Source of the DNA: CAVRQM01 sp963838805
Lineage (GTDB): Bacteria; Pseudomonadota; Alphaproteobacteria; Acetobacterales; Acetobacteraceae
Reading direction: 5' to 3'
Assembly: GCA_963838805.1 (NCBI GenBank)
Contig: CAWISK010000013.1
Location: 1 to 64,000 of the forward strand
DNA length: 64,000 bases
Below the pieces are notes generated by a model that did not search any database, was not told where the DNA came from, and worked only from the letters and a program-made list of their open reading frames with translations. This document shows, piece by piece, positions 49,286-61,298 of this stretch. Within the stretch, counting starts at the first letter, position 1, and every line of letters starts with the position of its first letter. A program made the position numbers and the translations under genes.

Positions 49286-50479
49286 TCAGCGGGTCGCGCC
49301 GCCCGCGACCCATTGCGCGATCCGGCCGCGTTCCGCGTCGGTCATGCCGGTAACGTTGCCGAGCGGCATGGCCTTGGCCTGTACCGCCTGTAGGTAGATG
49401 CGCTGCGCGTTCGCGGCGATCTCGTCGGCGGTATCGAAGCGGATGCCGAGCGGCGCCGCATCGATCAGCCTGGGCTTGGCGGAATGACACGCTACGCAAC
49501 GCTGTTGGATGATGGGCTGAATGTCGGCGAGCGTCATGGGCGCCGCCTGTGCCGCGCCGGCCTGCATCGTGGGTGCGCGCGGTGCCAGCCAGATCATCGC
49601 CAGCACGACCAGCACGGCGCCGGCGGCGGGTAGCGGCCAGACCTCGCGCCCGAGATGGCGCAGCACGAAATATTGCCGCACCAGCGCACCCGCCAGCATG
49701 ATGAGCGCCAGGATCGCCCAGTTGTGCGGGTTGCCATAGGCCATCGCGTAGTGGTTGCTGATCATGCAGAACACGACCGGCAGCGTGAAATAGGTGTTGT
49801 GGACCGAGCGCTGCTTGGCCTGCTTGCCCGGCTCGGGATCGGGCGTCTCGCCGCGCGACAGCGCCTCCACCATCATGCGCTGGCCGGGGATGATGACGTG
49901 ATAGACATTGGCGCTCATGATCGTCGCCATCGAGGCGCCGACGATCAGGAAGGCGGCGCGGCCGGAGAAGAGATGCGTGGCCACCACATCCCACAGCAAC
50001 ACCAGGGCCGCCACCGAGATGCCGAGCGCCCGCTCGTTGTGGCTCAGCGCGTTGCATAGGATGTCGTAGAACGCCCAGCCGATCACGAGCAGGCCAAGTG
50101 CCGCGAGGATCGCGAATTGCGGCGAGATGTCGGCCACGCTCCGGTCGATCAGATAGGTGTCCGGCTGGGCAAGATAGAGCACGGCGAACAGCGAGAAGCC
50201 GGAGAGCCAGGTCGCGTAGGACTTCCATTTCGACCAATGCAGGTCGTCCGGCATCCGTGGCGGCGAGACCAGGTATTTCTGGGAATTGTAGAAGCCGCCG
50301 CCATGCACCGCCCACAGCTCGCCAGATACCCCGCGTTCGCGCGCGGCCGGATCGGATGCGGGCTTGAGGCTGAGATCCAGCATGACGAAGTAGAACGACT
50401 CGCCGATCCAGGCGATCGCCGCCACGACGTGGAACCAGCGCAGCAGCAGGTTCAGCCAGTCGCCAAGATAGGCCAGCAT
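49286..50479 (-). CDS. puuD: Membrane urate oxidase with cytochrome c domain
   Basis: 397 residues, same build as the PuuD-type (DUF989) urate oxidase: about eight hydrophobic helices, opening LNLLLRWFHVVAAIAWIGES, then a C-terminal cytochrome c domain with CVACH haem site (~res 340) and MPLGN as the likely Met ligand. It oxidises urate to 5-hydroxyisourate and passes electrons to the respiratory chain instead of making peroxide. WSKWKSYATWLSGFSLFAVL is typical. Lies just downstream of uraH, whose product uses 5-hydroxyisourate. Confidence 0.92.
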   Translation of the reverse strand: MLAYLGDWLNLLLRWFHVVAAIAWIGESFYFVMLDLSLKPASDPAARERGVSGELWAVHGGGFYNSQKYLVSPPRMPDDLHWSKWKSYATWLSGFSLFAVLYLAQPDTYLIDRSVADISPQFAILAALGLLVIGWAFYDILCNALSHNERALGISVAALVLLWDVVATHLFSGRAAFLIVGASMATIMSANVYHVIIPGQRMMVEALSRGETPDPEPGKQAKQRSVHNTYFTLPVVFCMISNHYAMAYGNPHNWAILALIMLAGALVRQYFVLRHLGREVWPLPAAGAVLVVLAMIWLAPRAPTMQAGAAQAAPMTLADIQPIIQQRCVACHSAKPRLIDAAPLGIRFDTADEIAANAQRIYLQAVQAKAMPLGNVTGMTDAERGRIAQWVAGGATR

Positions 50480-50490
50480 CGCCGTCCCTC

Positions 50491-50841
50491 CTAGCTGCCG
50501 CGATAGGTGCTGAAGCTCCAGGGCGAGGCGAGCAGCGGCACATGATAATGCTGGCCCACATCGGCGACCCCGAAGCGGAGCACGATTTCATCCAGGAAGC
50601 GCGGTTGCGGCAGGGTCATGCCCTGGGCGGCGAAATAGTCGCCGATGGAAAAGACAAGGTCGTATTCGCCGACGCGCAGCGCGTCGCCTTCCAGCAGCGG
50701 ACGGTCGCAGCGGCCGTCCGCGTTGGTGATGGCCCGGCACAGCGGGTCCGCGCCCGTGCCCCGGGCGTGCAGGGCGATGCGCACACCGGCGGCCGGCCGG
50801 CCCTGCGCCGTATCCAGCACATGCGTCGTCAGCCTGCCCAT
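50491..50841 (-). CDS. uraH: 5-hydroxyisourate hydrolase
   Basis: 116 residues, transthyretin-like. TTHVLDTAQGRPAAGV near the N-terminus and the ending HYHVPLLASPWSFSTYRGS, with the YRGS tetrapeptide and His residues, are diagnostic. Hydrolyses the PuuD product to OHCU. Cytoplasmic. Divergent from gcl. Confidence 0.95.
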   Translation of the reverse strand: MGRLTTHVLDTAQGRPAAGVRIALHARGTGADPLCRAITNADGRCDRPLLEGDALRVGEYDLVFSIGDYFAAQGMTLPQPRFLDEIVLRFGVADVGQHYHVPLLASPWSFSTYRGS

Positions 50842-51115
50842 GCCGCATTCCTCCCGCCCTGGCTATCCGCCATTGTCACCACACTATACTCCAGGAAACG
50901 CGGCTGTGTTGAGTAATCCACGCCATAAGCAATACCCGATATAAGCGGGCGCATATGTTGCCGCGGGCAGGGCAGCGCAAGGAAACGTCCCCGCGCATTG
51001 CAGCATCGCCGATTCTGTTCGTGACATGGATTGGCAATTCTGCTTTTGATAGGTCGCCATATGCGGGTCGCGCTGTCCATTCCGCGCAGTGCCGGTGGCG
51101 GGCGGGGGAAACACC
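50842..51115. promoter_or_regulatory. Divergent control region uraH / gcl
   Basis: 274 nt, with an AT-richer core (TAAGCAATACCCGATATAAG near 50925 and TTGGCAATTCTGCTTTTGAT near 51031). It must drive both the minus-strand urate genes and the plus-strand run. No regulator gene adjoins it. Confidence 0.55.
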
Positions 51116-52892
<1,777 letters not shown>

Positions 52893-52941
52893 CCGGGAAT
52901 GGATACGACCACGCGGATAATGCAGACACGATCTTGGCGTC

Positions 52942-54161
52942 ATGCTGATGGGCCGGCTGGCCGAACTGGCGCGCTACAGCGATGATCCGGACGCGCTCAC
53001 CCGGCTCTATCTGTCGCCCGCCCATGCCGATGCCGCGCGGCAGGTACTGGGCTGGATGCGGCAGGCGGGCATGGTTGCCGAGATCGATGCGGTCGGCAAT
53101 GTCGTCGGCCGTTACGACGCGAGCGCGCCAGGGGCGCCGGTCGCTGCTGCTTGGCTCGCATATCGACACGGTGCGCAATGCCGGGCGTTACGACGGCAAT
53201 TTCGGCGTCCTGGCGGCCATTGCCGCCGTGACCGCGTTGCACGAAGGAGCCGAACGCCTGCGGTTCGCGATCGAGGTCATCGCCTTCGGCGACGAGGAGG
53301 GCGTGCGCTTCCCTGTGGCGCTGAGCGGCTCGCGCGCGGTCGCCGGCATCTTCGATCCGGCGGCATTGGACGCGCGCGACGCGGAGGGGATCGCGATGCG
53401 TGACGCCCTGACCCGCTTCGGCGGCGAACCCGCGCGCGCGGCGCAGATCGGCCGCGATCCGAGGCAAGTGCTTGCCTATGTGGAATTGCACATCGAGCAG
53501 GGGCCGGTGCTGGAGCGCGAGGGGTTGCCGGTGGGCATCGTCACCGCGATCAGCGGCGCCAGCCGCTTCGCCGATTCGAGTCGAGGGTGAGGCCGGCCAT
53601 GCCGGCACCGTGCCGATGGCCATGCGCCGCGACGCGCTGGCCGCAGCCGCTGCGATGATCACCGCCGTCAACGCGCTGGCACGCGGCACACCCGATCTCG
53701 TCGCCACCGTCGGCCGCATCGAGGCCCGTCCGGGTGCCGTGAATATCATTCCGGCAACGGTCGAGTTCACCATCGACCTGCGCTCGGCCAGCGACCCCGC
53801 GCGCGAGGCGGCAACGGTGCAGATCGCCAGCGACCTCGCGGCGATCGCCGAGGCATATGGCACGACTGTCTCGATCACGCGCACCCACGAAGCGAAGGCG
53901 ACCCCCTGCGCGCCCTGGCTGCAGGATGAGCTTGAGCGCGCGGTCACCGCCACCGGCATCCGCCCGCTGCGGCTGCCGAGCGGCGCGGGGCACGATGCGA
54001 TGGCGGTGGCCTCCCTGTGTCCCGTCGGGATGCTGTTCGTGCGCTGTCGTGGCGGCATCAGTCACCATCCGGACGAATCCATCATTGCGGAGGACGCGGC
54101 CCGCGCGACCGAGGTTCTGTTGCGCTTCCTGCGCGATCTCCGACCCGTGCGAAAGGATTAG
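52942..54161 (+). CDS. allC: Allantoate amidohydrolase-type M20 enzyme, two frameshifts
   Basis: About 405 residues after removing single extra bases near 53146 and 53571. M20 metal ligands are visible: LLGSHIDTVRNAGRYDGNFG, FGDEEGVRFP, YVELHIEQGPVLE and RGGISHHPDE. LPSGAGHDAMAVA is a signature of the allantoate/ureidoglycolate/N-carbamoyl amidohydrolase family. In this setting allantoate is the likely substrate, but beta-ureidopropionase-like activity cannot be excluded. Follows gcl by ~50 nt. Confidence 0.85.
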
Positions 54162-54166
54162 AGGCG

Positions 54167-55420
54167 ATGCGAGCGGCATCCCATGACGAGGCGATCCGCG
54201 CCTTCCTGCGCGACGGCCGGGAGGCGCAGACCCGTTTCCTCGCGGAGCTGGTGCGCGTCCCGTCGGACAACCCGCCCGGCGATTGCGCGGCGCCGGCCGA
54301 GCGCGCGGCGCGACTGCTGGAGGCGCTGGGCCTGTCCGTCGAGCGGCATCAGGTGCCGGAGGCCGTGGTGCGTGGCAGCGGCATGGTGAGTGCCACCAAT
54401 CTCGTCATCCGCCATCGCTTCGGCCACGGGCCGGTGGTGGCGCTGAACGCGCACGGCGACGTGGTGCCGCCGGGCGAGGGCTGGACGCAGGATCCGTATG
54501 GTGCCGCGGTGGTGGATGGCTGGATGTACGGCCGCGGCGTCGCGGTCTCGAAATCCGATTTCGCGACCTATGTCTGGGCGCTGCTGGCGTTGAAGGCATC
54601 GGGTGCCGCGCTCGGCGGCACGGTCGAGCTGCATCTGACCTATGACGAGGAGGTGGGCGGCGAGATCGGCCCGGCATGGCTGCTGCGCGAGGGCATCAGC
54701 AAGCCCGATCTCGCCATCGGCGCCGGCTTCTCCTATGCCGTGGTGAATGCGCATAATGGCTGCCTGCATCTGGAGATTCAGGTGGACGGGCGCTCGGCCC
54801 ATGCCGCCATGCCGGGCACGGGCATTGACGCGCTGGAGGCCGCTAACGCGATCCTGACGGCGCTCTATGCGTGGCGGCCCAGCCTCGCGCAGCGTACCTC
54901 CCGCATCGAGGGGGTCGGCAGTCCGCAGATGACGGTCGGGCTGATCCGCGGCGGCATCAACACCAATGTCGTGCCCGACCGGGTCGTGCTGCGTCTCGAT
55001 CGTCGCATCATCCCCGAGGAGAAGGCCGCCGAGGCCGAGACGGAGCTGCGTGCCGTGATCGATCGCGCGGCACAGGGATTTCCACAGGCCCGCGTCACGG
55101 TCCGGCGCATCCTTCTGGCCGAGCCGCTGGTGCCGTTGCCGGGCGGGGCCAAGCTGGCGGAATTGCTGTGCGCGCGCGCAACACAGGTGATGGGCGAGAA
55201 GGTGACGGCGAAGGGCGTTCCGCTCTATACCGACGCGCGCCACTACGCGGCGGCCGGAATCCCCATCGTGCTGTACGGTGCCGGGCCGCACACGATCCAG
55301 GAGGCGAACGCGCATCGCGCGGACGAGCGCCTGCCCCTGCCGGATCTCCACAAGGCGACCGAAGTCGTGGCCCTCACGCTGCACGATCTGCTGACGCAGG
55401 CTGAAGGCCAGCTCGCATGA
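54167..55420 (+). CDS. M20 family deacylase (ArgE/DapE-like)
   Basis: 417 residues, intact. Metal-binding and catalytic positions seen: ALNAHGDVVPPGEGW, GRGVAVSKSD, LTYDEEVGGEIG and late EANAHRADERL. HLEIQVDGRSAHAAMPGTG opens the dimerisation domain. It cleaves an acyl or carbamoyl amide. Located between the AllC-like gene and uraD, it may act on a purine-ring breakdown product, but the substrate is not evident. Starts five bases after the previous stop; overlaps uraD by ATGA. Confidence 0.85.
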   Translation: MRAASHDEAIRAFLRDGREAQTRFLAELVRVPSDNPPGDCAAPAERAARLLEALGLSVERHQVPEAVVRGSGMVSATNLVIRHRFGHGPVVALNAHGDVVPPGEGWTQDPYGAAVVDGWMYGRGVAVSKSDFATYVWALLALKASGAALGGTVELHLTYDEEVGGEIGPAWLLREGISKPDLAIGAGFSYAVVNAHNGCLHLEIQVDGRSAHAAMPGTGIDALEAANAILTALYAWRPSLAQRTSRIEGVGSPQMTVGLIRGGINTNVVPDRVVLRLDRRIIPEEKAAEAETELRAVIDRAAQGFPQARVTVRRILLAEPLVPLPGGAKLAELLCARATQVMGEKVTAKGVPLYTDARHYAAAGIPIVLYGAGPHTIQEANAHRADERLPLPDLHKATEVVALTLHDLLTQAEGQLA

Positions 55421-55969
55421 ACGAGGCGATTGCCAGGCCGACACTCGCCGAATTGTCGGTCGGCCAGCGAGGCGGATTTCGTCACGGCGCTCGACGGCAT
55501 CTATGAGCATTCGCCCTGGATCGCGCAGAGAGCCTGGAGCGCGCGCCCGTTCGCAACGGCGGAGGCGCTGCGCTCGGCACTGGCGGCGACCGTGGCCGGG
55601 GCTGAGCGGGCCGAGCAAATGGCATTGGTGCGCGCCCATCCCGAACTGGCGGGCCGCGCCGCCGTGCGGGGCGAGCTGACCGAACTCTCCCGGCAGGAGC
55701 AGGGCGGTGCCGGCTTGGACCGCTGCTCGCCGGAGGAATTCGCGCGGCTGACGCAGCTCAATGCCGAATACGGCGCGAGATTCGGCTTTCCGTTCATCAT
55801 CGCCGTGCGGGGCCACACGCGGGCCAGCATCATCGAGGCGCTGGCGATGCGGCTGCGCAACGCCGCGGACCAGGAGTTTCACGAATCGCTGCGCCAGATC
55901 GACCGCATAGCCGCGATCCGGCTGCGCGAGCGGCTGGCACCTGCCGAAGGAGAGACGTCGGGCGAATAG
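55417..55969 (+). CDS. uraD: OHCU decarboxylase, one frameshift
   Basis: About 183 residues after skipping an extra G near 55461. Decarboxylates 2-oxo-4-hydroxy-4-carboxy-5-ureidoimidazoline to S-allantoin. YEHSPWIAQRAW, ALVRAHPELAGRA (catalytic His), LTQLNAEYGARFGFPFIIAV and ALAMRLRNAADQEFHESLRQ are the family's conserved blocks. The ATG overlaps the M20 stop. Completes the three-enzyme urate-to-allantoin set with puuD and uraH. Confidence 0.93.
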
Positions 55970-56032
55970 ACGGCAAGCTGGCGCCAACGCTGCTGCCAGG
56001 AGATCACAACAAGACCAGAGTGGGAGAAGACA

Positions 56033-57443
56033 ATGTCCGCCTCCAGAGCTGCCGTCACGACCGCGACCGGAGCGTTTTCGAACGACGACCCGCAGCTTGG
56101 CGTCCATCAGGTTGACGGGGTCCCCGTCCTGCCGAAGCTGCTGGCGCTCGGTATCCAGCACGTGCTGGTCATGTACGCAGGCGCCATCGCCGTGCCGCTC
56201 ATCATCGGCGGCGTCATGCACCTGCCGAAGGAGCTGGTGGCGCTGCTCATCAATGCCGATCTGTTCGCGGCCGGGGTGGTGACGCTGATCCAGTCGGTGG
56301 GAGTGTGGGCGTTCGGCATCCGGCTGCCGATCATGATGGGCGTCACCTTCGCGTCCGTCAGCCCGATGGTCGCCATCGCCACCACTCCGGGCCTCGGTCT
56401 GCCCGACATCTATGGCGCCATCATCGTCTCCGGCCTGTTCGGCATTGCCATCGCGCCGTTCTTCAGCAGGCTGCTGGTGCTGTTCCCCTCGGTCGTGACC
56501 GGCACGGTCATCGCGGTGATCGGCATCTCGCTGATGGAGGTGGGCGTCAACTGGGCGGCAGGCGGCTTCGGCAACCCGCATTACGGCGACCCACTGTATC
56601 TGGCGCTGGCGCTGGGTGTGCTGGTCTGCATCCTGCTGATCACGAAATACGCGGGCGGCTTCTTCACCAACGTCGCCGTGCTGCTGGGGATCGTGATCGG
56701 CTTCCTGGCCGCAATGGCGCTGGGGTTGGTAAGCTTCGCCGGGCTGCGGGAGGCGCCCTGGGCGGCCGGCTGTCTATCCCTTCGCCTTCGGCTGGCCGCG
56801 CTTCGCGATCCTGCCGATCATCACGATGTGCCTCGTGATCATCGTGACGATGGTGGAATCCACCGGCATGTTCCTCGCTGTCGGCGACATTGTCGGGCGC
56901 CCGGTGAAGCAGACGGATCTGCGGCGCGGATTGCTGACCGACGGGCTGGGCACGATCATAGGCGGCGTCTTCAACACCTTCCCGTACACCTCGTTCTCGC
57001 AGAATGTGGGACTGGTCGGCATTACCGGCGTGCGCAGCCGCTGGGTCACGGCAATGGGCGGGCTGATCCTGGTGATCCTGGGGCTGGTGCCGAAGCTCGC
57101 GACGGTCGTGGCGTCGGTGCCGCAATTCGTGCTGGGCGGGGCGGGCATCGTCATGTTCGGCATGGTGGCGGCGACCGGCATCCGCATCCTCAGCCATGTC
57201 AATTACGAGCGAAACCGTCACAACCTTTATATCGTCGCGATCAGCATCGGCGTCGGCATGATCCCGATGCTGTCGCCGAAGTTCTTCGCCCACTTGCCGG
57301 CCGCCGCCGGCACAATCCTGCATAGCGGCATCCTGCTGGCGACGGTCTCGGCCGTGCTGCTCAACCTGTTCTTCAACGGCACGAAGTCAGTGCAGGAGAC
57401 GGAGGCGGAGCTGTCCGTGGCGGCCCATAGTGCCGAGGCCTGA
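56033..57443 (+). CDS. Xanthine/uric-acid permease (NCS2 family), one frameshift
   Basis: About 469 residues, inner membrane, one extra C near 56765. ALGIQHVLVMYAGAIAVPLI is the helix 1 motif of nucleobase-cation symporter-2 proteins; VESTGMFLAVGDIVGRPV includes the conserved Glu; NTFPYTSFSQNVGLVGITGV is the helix 10 purine-binding signature of xanthine/urate members. The ATG is preceded by GAGTGGGAGAAG. Imports the substrate of the cluster. Confidence 0.92.
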
Positions 57444-57449
57444 ACCGGG

Positions 57450-58821
57450 GTGCCCCCGACCGCGCGCACAACGCTGATCCGCAACGCGCGCATTGTCGCC
57501 ACGATGGACGATGCGCGTCGCGAGATCCCGGACGGCGCCATCCTGGTGCGCGGAAATCGCATCGAGCAGATTGGCCCCACGGCCGACTTGCCTGTGGCGG
57601 CGGACGAGGTGATCGACCTCTCGGGTCATGTCGTCCTGCCCGGGCTGGTGAACACGCACCACCACATGTACCAAAGTCTGACGCGCGTCGTCCCGACGGC
57701 GCAAGACGGCGAGCTGTTCACGTGGCTAAAGGCACTCTACCCGATCTGGGCAAGGCTCACGCCGGAAATGATCCGTGTCTCGGCGCTGACGGCGATGGCC
57801 GAGCTGATCCTGTCCGGCTGCACGACCAGCAGCGACCACCTTTACCTGTTTCCCGATGGCTGCCGGCTCGATGACAGCATCGAGGCGGCGCGCGAGATCG
57901 GCATGCGCTTTCATGCGACGCGCGGCAGCATGAGCGTGGGCGAGAGCGCGGGCGGCCTGCCGCCGGACGAGCTGGTGGAACCCGAGGACGCGATCCTGCG
58001 GGATACACAGCGGGTGATCGAGACCTATCACGATCCCGCGCGGCTCGCGATGCTGCGAATCGGTGTGGCGCCCTGCTCGCCGTTCTCGGTCAGCCGCGAA
58101 CTGATGCGCGATTCGGCGGCACTCGCGCGCCAATACGGGGTGGGTCTGCATACGCATCTGGCCGAGAACGTGAATGACGTTGCCTATAGCCGCGAGCGGT
58201 TCGGCATGACTCCGGCGGAATACGCCGAGGATCTCGGCTGGGTGGGCGGCGATGTGTGGCACGCGCATTGCGTGCAGCTTGATCGCCTGGGGATCGCGCT
58301 GTTCGCCCGCACCGGCGACCGGGGTTGCGCATTGCCCTTGCTCGAACATGCGACTCGGTTCGGGGATCGCGCCGATCCGCGCGATGCTGGATGCCGGGCT
58401 CAGGGTCGGGCTGGGCGTGGATGGCAGCGCGTCGAACGACGGCGGCCATATGCTGGGAGAGACGCGGCAGGCGATGCTGCTGCAACGGGTGGGCTACGGC
58501 CAGGCGGCGCTGAACGCGCGCGAGGCGCTGGAGATGGCGACGCGCGGCGGGGCGCAGGTGCTTGGGCGCGACGATGTCGGGCATCTGGCGCCGGGCATGG
58601 CGGCCGACATCGTGGCGTTCGACATGGATGGGGTGGGCTTCGCCGGAGCCGGGCACGACCCGGTAGCAGCCCTGGTGTTCTGCGCCCCGGCCGGCGTGTC
58701 GTTCAGCATGATCGACGGTCGCGTGGTGGTGCGTGATGGCGAGTTCGTGCGGCTCGATCTGCCGCGGGTGCTGGAGCGGCACAACCGGCTGGCGGCGATG
58801 CTTGTGGGCGGAGAGGCGTGA
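57450..58821 (+). CDS. 8-oxoguanine deaminase-type amidohydrolase, one frameshift
   Basis: About 456 residues after removing an extra G near 58319. Amidohydrolase fold with metal ligands in LVNTHHHMYQSLTR, HTHLAENVNDVAY, WHAHCVQL and GLGVDGSASNDG. CTTSSDHLYLFPDG is a hallmark of the 8-oxoguanine deaminase subgroup (also atrazine chlorohydrolase relatives). It converts 8-oxoguanine to urate plus ammonia, feeding PuuD. GTG start six bases after the permease stop. Confidence 0.85.
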
Positions 58822-58830
58822 CGCCGGGCG

Positions 58831-60339
58831 CTACGTCTCCCTGGCATGGATGCAGTCCATGATCGCGCGCGACATGTCGCCATAGTCGCGCGTGTTCGCC
58901 AGTTCGCCCGCGATCCGATAAGCGTGCATCACCACGATCCGGTCGGCCAGCGTGATCAGCTCCGGCATGTCGGACGAGATCACCAGCACCGCCCGTCCCT
59001 GAGCCGCCAGATCGCGAATCAGGCCGTGGAGATACGCCTTGGTCTTGACGTCGATGCCGACCGTCGGCTCGTCGATGAACAGGATGCCGACACGCGCCGC
59101 CAGCCACTTGGCCAAACTCACCTTTTGCTGGTTGCCGCCCGACAGATTGGCGACTGGCGTATCGAGCGATGCCATGCGCACCTCGAGCCCGCGCAGCACC
59201 GGCAGCACGTGCCGGGCGATGCGCCGGTCGCGCAGCCAGCCAAGCCGGTTGCGCAGACGCCGCCATAGCGTGATGCCGGCATTGGCGAGCACGCCATGCA
59301 GCAGGATCACTCCCTCCTGCTTGCGGTCCTCGCTCACGTAGCCGATGCCGTGCCGGTGCAGCGCCTCGGCCACGGAGGCGACGCGCACAGGCCGCCCGCG
59401 CACGCGCACGGAGCCTTCAGTGATGCGATCGAGCCCGATCACCGCACGCGCCAGCTCGCTGCGCCCGGCCCCCACCAGGCCATACAGGCCCAGCACCTCG
59501 CCGTCATGCAGCGCGAGATTGATGTCGCGATGTCCGGCCTCCGTTGCCAACTCGCGCAATTCCAGCGCCGCATCACCCGGCGGGCGTGACGCGCCGAGAT
59601 CCAGGATCTGCTCCGGCCGGCCGATCATCAGCTGCACCAGATCCTGCCGCGCGAGGCCCGACATCTGCACGCCGTCGCAGGCGTTCTCGCCGTCGCGCAG
59701 CACGGTCACGGTGTCGCACAGTGCCTGCACCTCCTCGAGCTTGTGGCTGACGAAGGCGATGGCCACCCCCTGATCGCGCAAACGCCGCAGCACGCCCAGC
59801 AGCGCCTCGGTTTCGTGCGGCGTGAGCGAGGCGGTCGGTTCGTCCAGCAGCAGCACACGCGATTGCAGGGACAGGGCGCGGGCGATCTCGACCATCTGCA
59901 TGGTGGCGACATTGAGCCGCGACACCGGCTCGCGCGGATCGATGTGCAGGTCGAGCAGGCGCAGCCAGCGCGCGGCCTCCTTGTGCAGCGCCGCGTAGTC
60001 GAGCGGGAGCAGCGTGCCGAGCGCCACCCGGTCGAGCAGCAGGTTCTCGCCCACGGAGAAGCGGGGAATCAGGTTGCGCTCCTGATGCACGACGCCGATC
60101 CCGGCGGCGATCGCATCCGTGGGATGTACGAAGCGCATCGGCCTGCCGTCCATGCGGATGAGGCCCGCATCCGGCGGATGCACGCCGGTAATGATCTTGA
60201 TCAGCGTCGATTTGCCCGCGCCGTTCTCGCCCAGCAGCGCATGGATGCTGCCCGATCCGAGCCGCACGGAGACGTTGTGCAGCGCGCGCACGCCCGGAAA
60301 CGACTTGCCGATGCCGGAGAGTTCGAGGGTGACGGCCAT
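58831..60339 (-). CDS. Sugar ABC transporter ATPase (RbsA/MglA-like)
   Basis: 502 residues with two tandem ATPase domains. First Walker A LLGENGAGKSTLIKIITGV, then NVATMQMVEIARALSLQ and VLLLDEPTASL; second half GLVGAGRSELARAVIGL, signature LSGGNQQKVSLAKWLA and LFIDEPTVGIDV. The second Walker A lacks the GKS form, as usual in this class. Powers the two permeases read just before it. Confidence 0.95.
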   Translation of the reverse strand: MAVTLELSGIGKSFPGVRALHNVSVRLGSGSIHALLGENGAGKSTLIKIITGVHPPDAGLIRMDGRPMRFVHPTDAIAAGIGVVHQERNLIPRFSVGENLLLDRVALGTLLPLDYAALHKEAARWLRLLDLHIDPREPVSRLNVATMQMVEIARALSLQSRVLLLDEPTASLTPHETEALLGVLRRLRDQGVAIAFVSHKLEEVQALCDTVTVLRDGENACDGVQMSGLARQDLVQLMIGRPEQILDLGASRPPGDAALELRELATEAGHRDINLALHDGEVLGLYGLVGAGRSELARAVIGLDRITEGSVRVRGRPVRVASVAEALHRHGIGYVSEDRKQEGVILLHGVLANAGITLWRRLRNRLGWLRDRRIARHVLPVLRGLEVRMASLDTPVANLSGGNQQKVSLAKWLAARVGILFIDEPTVGIDVKTKAYLHGLIRDLAAQGRAVLVISSDMPELITLADRIVVMHAYRIAGELANTRDYGDMSRAIMDCIHARET

Positions 60340-60340
60340 G

Positions 60341-61279
60341 TCAGGCCGGCTGTGCCGCGCGCATGCGGGCGAGCCCCACCGCAGCCAGGATCAACAGCCC
60401 CAGCAGCAGTTGCACGTAGTATGGATCGACCCGGAACAGCACGAGCGCCTGCGCGATCAGCGCCACCAGTGCAACACCGCAGACGGTGCCCGCAACGCTC
60501 GCGTGGCCGCCGCTCAGCAGCGTGCCGCCGATCACAGGCGCCGCGAAGGAGGGGATCAGCCAGTCGTCGCCGATGGTCGGCTGGCCGAGTTGCAGCCGCG
60601 CCACCGCCATCATGCCACCGGCCGCAGCCAGCACCCCGGAGAGGACATGGGTCGCCACGATCACCCGCGAGACACGGATGCCAGACAGCTCGGCGGCATG
60701 GATGTTGCCGCCGACGGCCAGGATCTGCCGCCCGATCGGCAGGCGCGCCAGCATCCAGCCGACAGCAAGGGCGGCCAGCGCGGCAGGGATCAGCAGCACC
60801 GGCACCGGCCCGATCCCGGCATTGCCGGCCGCCTTCACGCTGGCCGGGATGCCGTAGAACGGCTGGGCCTGGGTGATGCCGAGATTAATGCCCTTGAATG
60901 CGGCCATCGTCGCCAGCGTCACGATAAAGGCGGACAGCCCGGCCCGCGCCGTCAGCACGCCGTTGATGGCGCCGCACACGCCACCCAGCAGCAGCCCGGC
61001 CACGAGCGCCAGCGGCGGGGGCACGCCCCAGACCTGCATGATGCCGCTGAACGAGACCGCGACCAGCCCGCCGATGGCGCCGACCGAAAGGTTCATCTGG
61101 CCCAGTGCGATCACCACCATCTGCGCCAGCGCGATCAGCGTGGACAGTGCCACCGTGTCGAGCAGCACGAAGATGTTGAAGGCGGAGAGAAAGTCCGGCC
61201 GCATGGCCCCCAGCACCGCGACCGTGACCACGACCAGCACGGCCAGCCCGAACCAGTCGGTGGCCAGCAGGCGGCGCAT
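60341..61279 (-). CDS. Sugar ABC transporter permease (RbsC-like) 1
   Basis: 312 residues, about nine hydrophobic segments. ALGQMNLSVGAIGGLVAV, GAINGVLTARAGLSAFIVTL and GGHASVAGTVCGVALVAL follow the RbsC/XylH pattern. It is complete and separated from the ATPase gene by one base. Confidence 0.92.
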   Translation of the reverse strand: MRRLLATDWFGLAVLVVVTVAVLGAMRPDFLSAFNIFVLLDTVALSTLIALAQMVVIALGQMNLSVGAIGGLVAVSFSGIMQVWGVPPPLALVAGLLLGGVCGAINGVLTARAGLSAFIVTLATMAAFKGINLGITQAQPFYGIPASVKAAGNAGIGPVPVLLIPAALAALAVGWMLARLPIGRQILAVGGNIHAAELSGIRVSRVIVATHVLSGVLAAAGGMMAVARLQLGQPTIGDDWLIPSFAAPVIGGTLLSGGHASVAGTVCGVALVALIAQALVLFRVDPYYVQLLLGLLILAAVGLARMRAAQPA

Positions 61280-61298
61280 CAGCGCAGCCCCCCACGCA

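Noticed and set aside
54158..56581. 807-codon minus-strand frame over the M20, uraD and permease genes
   Set aside because: Shadow of three plus-strand genes; composition is typical of antisense high-GC sequence.
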